From positions 18,005 through 82,004 of the forward strand of contig JAJSAC010000068.1 of NCBI GenBank assembly GCA_024274915.1: 64,000 nucleotides of DNA, written 5' to 3'. Positions 56,324-64,000 of this stretch are shown in pieces. The notes below the pieces were generated by a model, which did not search any database, was not told the DNA's origin, and was given only the letters and a program-made list of their open reading frames with translations. The position numbers and the translations under genes are program-made. The DNA is from Thermodesulfobacteriota bacterium (GTDB taxonomy: Bacteria; Thermosulfidibacterota; Thermosulfidibacteria; Thermosulfidibacterales; B14-G1). Positions within the stretch are counted from its first letter, which is position 1. Each line of letters begins with the position of its first letter.

Positions 56324-58399
56324 ATGGTAAAATACGCCTGGTTGATTCCGGTTTTTCCGCTGGTGGGCTTTATCATTAATGGCCTTTTCGGTTTGAAGTA
56401 CATAAAGAAGAAGGCCCACCTCATTGCAGTGCCGGCCCTGGGCCTTTCCTGGCTTTTTTCCATCTTAGTTTTCCTCGATGTGCTCCATGGCCACACGGGG
56501 ACGGTGGAGCTCTTCGATTGGATCGTCTCGGGGAACATCCACATAAAGGTGGCTTTCCTGGTGGATCAGCTCTCTGCCGTCATGCTCATGGTGGTCACTA
56601 CCCTATCCTTTTGGATCCACGTCTATTCTATAGGCTACATGGGCCACGATCCTGGTTATGCCAGGTTTTTTACCTATCTAAACTTATTCGTCTTTTTTAT
56701 GCTCATTTTGGTGTTAGGTTCCAGTTATGCCCTCATGTTTGTGGGCTGGGAGGGTGTGGGTCTCTGCTCTTACCTCCTCATCGGTTACTGGTACGAGAGG
56801 GATTCAGCGGCCAATGCCGGCAAAAAGGCTTTTATCACCAATAGGATTGGCGATGCGGGTTTCATCATGGGTATGTTCACTCTGTGGTACTACCTGGGTT
56901 CTCTGGACTACAAGGTCATCTTCGAACGGGCCCATATGCTGAGTCCCGAGGTGGTAACCATTGCCACCCTCTTGCTTTTTGTTGGCGCTACCGGTAAATC
57001 GGCCCAAATTCCCCTCTACGTGTGGTTGCCCGATGCTATGGAGGGCCCCACTCCCGTGTCGGCCCTCATCCATGCCGCCACCATGGTGACTGCCGGTGTC
57101 TACATGGTGGCCAGGAGTAACGTCCTTTACAACTTGGCTCCTTTCTCCATGGAGGTGGTTGCTGTGGTGGGTTGTTTGACGGCATTCATGGCGGCCACCA
57201 TAGGCACTGCCCAGTATGATTTGAAGAGGGTTCTGGCTTACTCTACGGTGAGTCAGTTGGGATACATGTTCCTGGGCTGTGGTGTGGGGGCTTATGCGGC
57301 GGGTATTTTTCACCTCATGACCCACGCCTTTTTCAAGGGGCTTCTCTTTCTGGCGGCGGGTTCCGTCATGCACGCTATGATGGATGTATTGGATATGAGG
57401 ATCATGGGCAACCTGAAGAAGTTTATGCCCATCACCGCAGGAACCTTCACCATTGCTGCCTTGGCCCTGGCAGGCATTCCTCCTTTCGCCGGTTTCTGGT
57501 CCAAGGACGAGATCCTGGCCCACACCTTCTACACGGGCCATTACTTCCTCTGGTTTCTGGGGACCTTTACCGCTTTTCTCACGGCCTATTACACCTTTAG
57601 GGCTGTTTTTATGACCTTTACTGGAAGGGAGCGTATACCCCATGAGATCTCCCACCACCTCCACGAGTCTCCCAAGGTCATGACCATTCCCTTAATCTTC
57701 CTGGCTATCGGTGCTGCTACGGTGGGTTTCTTTGGCCTTAAAAATGCCGAGCACAAGCCCTATTTCGGTGCTTTCCTTGCCCCTGTCATCCAGGAACACA
57801 AGGCTGAGACCCCCGAGGCTTATAGGGAAGCCCAGACGGTGGTAGAGGGGGCGGCCGCCGCCCATGGAGCCCAGGAGGCCATGGGGGCCCGTGAAGGTGC
57901 TGAGGGTGCTGCCCGTGGGGAGGAGTTTCCCGAGATTGTCCTGGTTGTCATCTCGGTGGTTGCGGGTCTTTTGGGTATCACTTTGGCTTATTTAACTTTC
58001 TTGAAGAAAGCCTTCGATCCAGTGATCCTCCTCAAGAGGTACACCTGGCCGTTGCACAGGCTCCTTTATCATAAATACTGGGTGGATGAGATCTATGGTG
58101 CCCTCATTATTTGGAGGGTGGTAGACCTCTCCTATGGGTCCTGGAAGTTCGACCAGTGGATTATAGATGGCATTGTCAACGGGGCTTCCTGGGTCACCAA
58201 AACCTTTGCCTGGGTTACCAGGGTGGCCACAGAGCCCTTTGTGGTGGATGGAGCCGTTAATGGAGCGGCGGAGCTGGTGAGAACGGGTTATCGGGTCTTC
58301 AGGAGGATCCAGACCGGATTGGTGGAGAACTATATGCTTTATATGGTCCTGGGTCTCTTCCTGATGGTCACCGTCTACATATTCGTGAACATTTTGTAA
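56324..58399 (+). CDS. nuoL: Complex I subunit NuoL (ND5)
   Basis: 691 residues, an antiporter-like proton channel with the long lateral helix. Visible: FVGWEGVGLCSYLLIGYWY, IPLYVWLPDAMEGPTPVSALIHAATMV-type region and KRVLAYSTVSQLGYMFLG. An Ala/Glu/Gly-rich insertion (roughly residues 500-535) precedes the last helices and is unlike typical NuoL. Confidence 0.95.
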   Translation: MVKYAWLIPVFPLVGFIINGLFGLKYIKKKAHLIAVPALGLSWLFSILVFLDVLHGHTGTVELFDWIVSGNIHIKVAFLVDQLSAVMLMVVTTLSFWIHVYSIGYMGHDPGYARFFTYLNLFVFFMLILVLGSSYALMFVGWEGVGLCSYLLIGYWYERDSAANAGKKAFITNRIGDAGFIMGMFTLWYYLGSLDYKVIFERAHMLSPEVVTIATLLLFVGATGKSAQIPLYVWLPDAMEGPTPVSALIHAATMVTAGVYMVARSNVLYNLAPFSMEVVAVVGCLTAFMAATIGTAQYDLKRVLAYSTVSQLGYMFLGCGVGAYAAGIFHLMTHAFFKGLLFLAAGSVMHAMMDVLDMRIMGNLKKFMPITAGTFTIAALALAGIPPFAGFWSKDEILAHTFYTGHYFLWFLGTFTAFLTAYYTFRAVFMTFTGRERIPHEISHHLHESPKVMTIPLIFLAIGAATVGFFGLKNAEHKPYFGAFLAPVIQEHKAETPEAYREAQTVVEGAAAAHGAQEAMGAREGAEGAARGEEFPEIVLVVISVVAGLLGITLAYLTFLKKAFDPVILLKRYTWPLHRLLYHKYWVDEIYGALIIWRVVDLSYGSWKFDQWIIDGIVNGASWVTKTFAWVTRVATEPFVVDGAVNGAAELVRTGYRVFRRIQTGLVENYMLYMVLGLFLMVTVYIFVNIL

Positions 58400-58422
58400 A
58401 AATTTAGGAGGAGGAACGACCC

Positions 58423-60069
58423 ATGCAGCCCAACTTTGGAACTAACGTGTTCGGCTTTCCCATCCTCTCCCTCATAACATATCTGCCATTGGCCGGGGCC
58501 CTCTTTCTCTTGTTTGTGAACAAGGAGAAAGTGAAATTTATCAAATATTTTGCCTTTGCTGTGGCCCTGGTGGATTTCTTCATCTCCATTCCTTTGTGGT
58601 TTGCCTTTGATAGAACCACTTGGCATTTCCAGTTTGTGGAGAGGTTCAGTTGGATCAAGGCCCTGGGGGTGGAGTACTATTTCGGTGTAGACGGCATCAG
58701 TCTTTTGCTCTTGCTCCTCACCACCTTCCTGACAGCTATAGCTGTCCTTTCATCCTTCAACTACATTCAGGAGAGGGACAAGGAGTACTACATCGCCATG
58801 CTGGTCCTGGAGACTGGTATGCTGGGCGTCTTCGCATCCCTGGACCTTTTTCTCTTCTACGTGTTCTGGGAAGTGATGCTGGTTCCCATGTACTTCCTCA
58901 TCGGTATTTGGGGATACGAGAGGAGGCTCTACGCTGCCATCAAGTTCTTCTTGTACACCCTCTTTGGGTCTCTGTTCATGCTCATTGCCATCATCTCCAT
59001 GTACTTCCTTTACCATCACACCACAGGTGAATGGTCCTTCAACTATGTCAAATGGGTCTACAACATGCACATCCCCGGTGGCCTCCAATTCTGGCTCTTC
59101 TTGGCCTTCTTCCTGAGCTTTGCCATCAAGGTTCCCCTTTTCCCCTTCCACACGTGGCTTCCCGATGCCCACGTGGAGGCCCCTACGGCGGGCTCCGTTA
59201 TCCTGGCTGGCGTTTTGCTGAAGATGGGGACTTACGGATTTGTGCGCTTCAGTCTACCCCTCTTCTCCGAAGCCACCCGTTATTTCATTCCCTTTATTGC
59301 CTTGTTGTCCATCATAGCCATCATATACGGTGCCCTGTGCGCCTTGGCCCAAGAGGATATGAAGAAGCTGGTGGCCTACTCCTCCGTCTCCCACATGGGA
59401 TTGGTGATGCTGGCCATGTTTGCCTTGAACCCCATGGGTCTTCAGGGATCCATTCTCCAGATGATCAACCATGGTGTATCCACGGGTGCCTTGTTCCTTA
59501 TAGTGGGTATAATTTACGAAAGGAGACACACCAGGCTTATCAGGGAATTTGGAGGTCTCTCCAAGGTAGTGCCCGTTTTTGCCACTTTCTTCATGATCAC
59601 CATGCTTTCGTCCATTGGGCTCCCCGGTCTCAATGGCTTTATTGGTGAGTTCACCTGTTTGGCGGGGGTTTTCAAATACAACTGGCGCTATGCCGCTTTC
59701 GCCGTTACAGGTGTTATTTTGGGTGCAGGTTACATGCTCTGGCTCTATCAGAGGACTATGTTCGGTCGTATCACCAATGAGAAGAATATCGGTATCGCCG
59801 ACATGAATCTGAGGGAGTGGATTTACATGACCCCCTTGGTCATTTCCTTCATATGGATCGGTATTTATCCAAAGCCCATCTTCAACATCATGAAGGTGAC
59901 GGTGGATCATCTCGTGGAGCAAGTGAATCCCGATTATTTCAAACAGAAGGCCCAGCATGAAGCCAAACTCAAGAAGGCCCTTTTTTACCCCGCAAAATCG
60001 CCAGATTTTGCGGGGGGCCCTTCCCCTTTGAAGATGAGTGAGGGGGAGAAATCCCACGGGCTGGACTGA
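58423..60069 (+). CDS. nuoM: Complex I subunit NuoM (ND4)
   Basis: 548 residues. Antiporter-like subunit with EVMLVPMYFLIGIWGYERR (key Glu), FPFHTWLPDAHVEAPTAGS, KKLVAYSSVSHMGLVM. The C-terminal 35 residues after the last helix form a tail not usual for NuoM. It contains the peptide PAKSPDFAGG, encoded by the hairpin-forming inverted repeat at 59988-60015. Confidence 0.95.
   Translation: MQPNFGTNVFGFPILSLITYLPLAGALFLLFVNKEKVKFIKYFAFAVALVDFFISIPLWFAFDRTTWHFQFVERFSWIKALGVEYYFGVDGISLLLLLLTTFLTAIAVLSSFNYIQERDKEYYIAMLVLETGMLGVFASLDLFLFYVFWEVMLVPMYFLIGIWGYERRLYAAIKFFLYTLFGSLFMLIAIISMYFLYHHTTGEWSFNYVKWVYNMHIPGGLQFWLFLAFFLSFAIKVPLFPFHTWLPDAHVEAPTAGSVILAGVLLKMGTYGFVRFSLPLFSEATRYFIPFIALLSIIAIIYGALCALAQEDMKKLVAYSSVSHMGLVMLAMFALNPMGLQGSILQMINHGVSTGALFLIVGIIYERRHTRLIREFGGLSKVVPVFATFFMITMLSSIGLPGLNGFIGEFTCLAGVFKYNWRYAAFAVTGVILGAGYMLWLYQRTMFGRITNEKNIGIADMNLREWIYMTPLVISFIWIGIYPKPIFNIMKVTVDHLVEQVNPDYFKQKAQHEAKLKKALFYPAKSPDFAGGPSPLKMSEGEKSHGLD
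59988..60015. repeat. Perfect 12-bp inverted repeat inside the nuoM 3' end
   Basis: CCCCGCAAAATC (59988-59999), loop GCCA, GATTTTGCGGGG (60004-60015), exact arms. In frame, encoding PAKSPDFAGG. It lies 54 bases before the nuoM stop and is preceded, not followed, by a T run, so it is not a terminator for this strand. It may act in mRNA processing between nuoM and nuoN. Confidence 0.9.
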
Positions 60070-60080
60070 GGAGGTGAGGG

Positions 60081-61553
60081 ATGAATGTAACGGTACCCAT
60101 GCCTAACCTCTCCCTCGTGGTGCCAGAGATTCTTATGGTGATCCTGGCCTGTGGTCTCCTCCTGGTGGATCTCTTCATCCCCAAGGACAGGAAGAGAGTG
60201 GTAGGGTATATAGCCTTGGCGGGGGTCGTTGTGGTGGGAGTGGTGACGGCCGCCTTCTGGGGCAAAATGGCCCAGCCTGCCACCACTTTTTCGGGCACCT
60301 TTGTTTTAGACAGATTTGCCCTCTTCTTCAAAGAGGTTTTCCTGTTCACCACGGGCATCACCATTCTCATTTCCCTTAAGTATCTGGAGATAGAGAAGGT
60401 GAGCCTGGGGGAATACTATGCCCTCATGCTCTTCTGCACTTTGGGCATGATGATCATGGTCTCTGGTGCTGATCTTATTGTCATTTACTTGGGCATTGAG
60501 ACTATGGCCCTCTCAGTTTATGTCTTGGCTGGCTTCATGAAGTTTGACCACAAATGCACCGAGGCGGCCCTTAAGTACTTCCTTCTGGGCGTATTCATCT
60601 CAGGGATCCTCCTTTACGGGATCACCCTGATCTACGCTGCTACGGGTTCTACCCAGTTGGCTCAGGTGGCGGCTGTGATCAAAGAGAAGGGTTTGGCCAA
60701 GAACCCCTTGTTGGTTTTGGCCATGTTCATGTTGGCGGCAGGCTTAGGTTTGGAGATTGCCATGGCTCCCTTTCACTTCTGGGCCCCCGATGTTTATGAA
60801 GGTGCACCTACCCCCATCACGGCATTCATCTCGGTGGCCCCCAAGGCGGCGGCCTTTGCTGCTTTGGTGAGGATCTTCTATCATGGCATTCAGCTCCTGG
60901 AGCCCCAGTGGCAAATCCTCTTGTGGATCATCTGTGCTGTCACCATGACCATCGGGAACGTGACTGCCCTCATGCAGCAGAACGTGAAGCGGATGTTGGC
61001 CTACTCCAGTGTGGCTCATGCGGGTTACATCCTTTTGGGGGTCCTGGCGGCTAACCAAGTGGGTGTCCAGGGTATAGCCTTCTATTTCTTCGCTTACGCT
61101 TTTATGAACATGGGAGCCTTCGGCTTGGTTATTTATCTGAGGCGTGAGAACATTGTGGGGGACGATATCGACGACTTTAAAGGATTGGCCCAGACCCATC
61201 CCTTGCTGGCAGTGATCATGGTGGTCTTCCTTCTATCTCTGGCAGGCATACCCCCCACAGCTGGATTTGTGGGTAAGTTTCTCCTTTTTGCAGCGGCAAT
61301 AAAGGCAGGTTTCTATTGGTTAGTGGCCTTGGCGGCTCTAAACTCGGTGGTGGCCCTCTTTTACTACTTTAGGATAGCCAAGGCCATGTATATGCAGAGC
61401 CCTGAACCCCTGCCCCAGCTCTCTCCTGGTAGGGGTTTGGTTCTGGCCCTGGTAGTTGTAGGCGTCTTTACCCTCTTCTTTGGCATCTACCCCCAACCTC
61501 TCATGTCCCTGGCTAAAGATACGGCCCACACCTTCATGATGTTCCTTTCCTGA
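60081..61553 (+). CDS. nuoN: Complex I subunit NuoN (ND2)
   Basis: 490 residues. The third antiporter-like subunit: LVIYLGIETMALSVYVLAGF, AMAPFHFWAPDVYEGAPTPITAF and KRMLAYSSVAHAGYILLG. Last gene of the operon, closed by the terminator at 61574. Confidence 0.95.
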   Translation: MNVTVPMPNLSLVVPEILMVILACGLLLVDLFIPKDRKRVVGYIALAGVVVVGVVTAAFWGKMAQPATTFSGTFVLDRFALFFKEVFLFTTGITILISLKYLEIEKVSLGEYYALMLFCTLGMMIMVSGADLIVIYLGIETMALSVYVLAGFMKFDHKCTEAALKYFLLGVFISGILLYGITLIYAATGSTQLAQVAAVIKEKGLAKNPLLVLAMFMLAAGLGLEIAMAPFHFWAPDVYEGAPTPITAFISVAPKAAAFAALVRIFYHGIQLLEPQWQILLWIICAVTMTIGNVTALMQQNVKRMLAYSSVAHAGYILLGVLAANQVGVQGIAFYFFAYAFMNMGAFGLVIYLRRENIVGDDIDDFKGLAQTHPLLAVIMVVFLLSLAGIPPTAGFVGKFLLFAAAIKAGFYWLVALAALNSVVALFYYFRIAKAMYMQSPEPLPQLSPGRGLVLALVVVGVFTLFFGIYPQPLMSLAKDTAHTFMMFLS

Positions 61554-61573
61554 GGGGTTAGTCGTTCCTCCTG

Positions 61574-61605
61574 AAGGGGGCCCAGAAGGGTCCCCCTTTT
61601 TATTT
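61574..61605 (+). terminator. Rho-independent terminator of the nuo operon
   Basis: Stem AAGGGGG-CCC / GGG-CCCCCTT with one bulged T, loop AGAA, followed by TTTTATTTG. It lies 20 bases past the nuoN stop. Confidence 0.8.
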
Positions 61606-61685
61606 GAAGGGGATGTTTCTTTTCTCCTTGACTTGGGTTGGGAGGGGCACTAAAGTAGTCACATAGAGGGGTCACTTGGGGGTGA

Positions 61686-62350
<665 letters not shown>

Positions 62351-62400
62351 GTATCTTTTCATGGCGTGATACGATTTTTTGTTATTTCTTTTCAAAATAC

Positions 62401-62433
62401 TTGACAGTAAATATCCTCGGCTTATTGTATAAT
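62401..62433 (+). promoter_or_regulatory. Promoter of the restriction-modification locus
   Basis: Consensus TTGACA at 62401-62406 and consensus TATAAT at 62428-62433, but separated by 21 bases; TTGTAT (62425-62430) at 18 bases is the alternative -10. The TATAAT ends only four bases before the ATG. Confidence 0.5.
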
Positions 62434-62437
62434 CAAT

Positions 62438-64000
62438 ATGATTGATCACTTATCTAATTGGATACAGAAACGGTATGAAACCCTCTGGGTCCACTTCCAG
62501 GATCGCCCTTTCAGGTCCCAGGAAGCAGCCGAGGTTTTAGGCGAGCGCCATGAGGACTCCCGGGCCCAGGTGAACGTGGTTCTCTCCCAGCTACGCAAGG
62601 GTGGCTATCTCTCTGTAGAAACGGATCCCCAGGATGCCCGCAGGAAAATCTATCGTCTTGTCAGTCCGGAGGCAGTGATTCGCCAGCAACTGTTACCCAT
62701 CGCTGATGCTTTGAGGAACGAAAAAGAGGAGGAGAAACCCAAGCTAACCCGTTCTGAGCTGGAGGCCCTTTTAAAGAAGGCGGCCGATCTTATCCGCACC
62801 AGGGTGGATTACAGCTTCATTCTCCTTCTCCTCTTCTACAAGCGTATCTGCGACAAGTGGCAACAGGACTTTGAGAGAGCCTACGAGCAGTCCTTAGGTG
62901 ATGGATTCACAGAAGCCGAGGCTGTTCAGGAGGCCCATCAATTGGTCTACCACGATTTTGACATTCCCGAGGAGTACCTTTGGGAGAATCTTCGGAAAGA
63001 CCCAGCCCATCTTCCTCAAAACCTCTCCCAGGCCATGAAGGTCCTGGCTGAGCGTAATCCCAACCTAAGGGATATTTTTGAGAACGTGGACTTTTTGCAA
63101 TTCACTTCCAGCCCTGAGAACGCCGAGATCTTAAGGCAGCTCTTCGAGCTCTTCAGCGCCCATAACCTCACCAACGTCTCACCGGACATCCTGGGGGACG
63201 CCTACGAATGGATTCTGCGTTATTTCGCTCCCCAGAAGGCCAAGGAAGGTGAGGTCTACACCCCACGCCAGGTGATCAGGCTCATGGTGAGGATTCTCGA
63301 CCCCAAGCCAGGAGAGAGGATCTATGACCCCGCCTGCGGTTCGGGAGGTATGCTGATTCTCTCCTACAAACACGTGGAAAAAGAGCTGGGAAAGGACGAG
63401 GCGGACAAGCTCTTCCTCTACGGCCAAGAGGCTAACCACAAGACCCTGGCCCTGGCCAAGATGAACTTTTACATCCACGATATCCGCAATGCCCGGCTTG
63501 CCCTTGGGGACACCCTCCTTTATCCCAAGTTCTTCAAAGACACCAAGTTCCACGTGGTCATCACCAATCCTCCCTGGAACCAGGATGGCTATCCCGAGGA
63601 AGTGTTGAAGAAGGGAGAGTTCTGGAGGGAGCGGTTTCCTTTTGGCTTCACTCCTAAGAAGTCTGCTGATTGGGCGTGGATTCAGCATCTTTTGGCATCG
63701 GCAGAGGAAGGGGGCCGCATAGCCGTAGTCATAGACAACGGTGCCCTTTTCAGGGGAGGCAGGGAAAAAGCCGTCCGCCAGACTGCCTTAGAGGAGGACC
63801 TCGTAGAGTGTGTGATCCTTCTTCCCGAAAAGCTCTTCTACAACACCGGCGCTCCAGGGGCCATCATAATCCTGCGCAAAGGGAAGCCTGAAGACAGAAG
63901 GGGCAAGGTCCTTTTTATCAATGCTAGCAGCGAGTACGAGCAACACCCTGAGGTGAGAAAACTCCACCGACTGGGAGACGAGCACATCGAAAAGATCGCC
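62438..64000 (+). CDS. hsdM: Type I restriction-modification system, M subunit (partial, runs off the window)
   Basis: 521 codons visible, no stop. N6-adenine methyltransferase of type I systems: helical N-terminal HsdM domain (about 95-280), then VYTPRQVIRLMVRIL, SAM motif I DPACGSGGML at residues 297-306, and the catalytic NPPW at 377-380. The first ~85 residues form an extra winged-helix-like domain (SQEAAEVLGERHEDSRAQV) not found in standard HsdM. There is no Shine-Dalgarno before ATG 62438, so the mRNA could be leaderless. hsdS and hsdR should lie beyond 64000. Confidence 0.88.
   Translation, partial: MIDHLSNWIQKRYETLWVHFQDRPFRSQEAAEVLGERHEDSRAQVNVVLSQLRKGGYLSVETDPQDARRKIYRLVSPEAVIRQQLLPIADALRNEKEEEKPKLTRSELEALLKKAADLIRTRVDYSFILLLLFYKRICDKWQQDFERAYEQSLGDGFTEAEAVQEAHQLVYHDFDIPEEYLWENLRKDPAHLPQNLSQAMKVLAERNPNLRDIFENVDFLQFTSSPENAEILRQLFELFSAHNLTNVSPDILGDAYEWILRYFAPQKAKEGEVYTPRQVIRLMVRILDPKPGERIYDPACGSGGMLILSYKHVEKELGKDEADKLFLYGQEANHKTLALAKMNFYIHDIRNARLALGDTLLYPKFFKDTKFHVVITNPPWNQDGYPEEVLKKGEFWRERFPFGFTPKKSADWAWIQHLLASAEEGGRIAVVIDNGALFRGGREKAVRQTALEEDLVECVILLPEKLFYNTGAPGAIIILRKGKPEDRRGKVLFINASSEYEQHPEVRKLHRLGDEHIEKIA

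Overview
The window reads as a dense, mostly ordinary chromosome segment of an anaerobic or microaerophilic Gram-negative bacterium, probably a thermophile of the Desulfobacterota/Thermodesulfobacteriota or a neighbouring lineage. The evidence is as follows. There is an outer-membrane biogenesis block (bamA, skp, lpxD, fabZ). Complex I lacks the NADH-binding subunits. There is a desulfoferrodoxin / flavodiiron / rubredoxin stress set, multiheme cytochromes, a GH57 glycogen-branching enzyme, a probable futalosine-pathway deaminase, and very heavy use of AGG/AGA arginine codons. The lineage is an inference; no rRNA gene is present to settle it.

Layout. 0-9.5 kb: tail of a phenylacetate-CoA ligase, a small zinc-ribbon protein, then a coupled run of a TPR-like protein, addB, addA and hflX. 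9.6-18.5 kb: a diguanylate cyclase and mnmA (minus), a MscS-type channel carrying a perfect 40-bp palindrome, an Rrf2 regulator coupled to an M16 protease pair, and a converging amidohydrolase. 18.5-31 kb: clpC, bamA-skp-lpxD-fabZ, an FG-GAP repeat protein, acpS, rpsF-ssb-rpsR, efp-accB-accC. 31-39.3 kb: heptosyltransferase, sugar epimerase, acylphosphatase, lactate-permease-family transporter, cysS, an UshA-like lipoprotein with an in-frame UGA, an aminotransferase and a SAM hydrolase. 39.5-46.1 kb: a redox-stress and cytochrome island (pentaheme cytochrome, ferritin-like protein, octaheme HAO-like cytochrome, superoxide reductase, flavodiiron protein, flavin reductase-rubredoxin) ending in a 66-residue relic that looks like the start of cydA joined to the end of cydB. 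46.2-51 kb: ccdA, fmt and a GH57 enzyme (minus), a repeat-bearing intergenic region, hemB. 51.4-61.6 kb: an 11-gene nuoABCDHIJKLMN operon. 61.7-64 kb: accessory DNA with a Phd/VapC toxin-antitoxin pair and the start of a type I restriction-modification M subunit.

The most notable observation is at 36561-37412. A lipoprotein gene of the UshA-like metallophosphatase group is open end to end except for one UGA at codon 48. That UGA falls where relatives are expected to carry the first Cys of a CGC motif, and a SECIS-like hairpin follows it immediately. It is a strong candidate selenoprotein that standard gene calling would truncate. Other points of interest are the cydA-cydB relic, the two perfect palindromes inside coding genes (mscS and nuoM), and an operator-like inverted repeat over the GH57 promoter.
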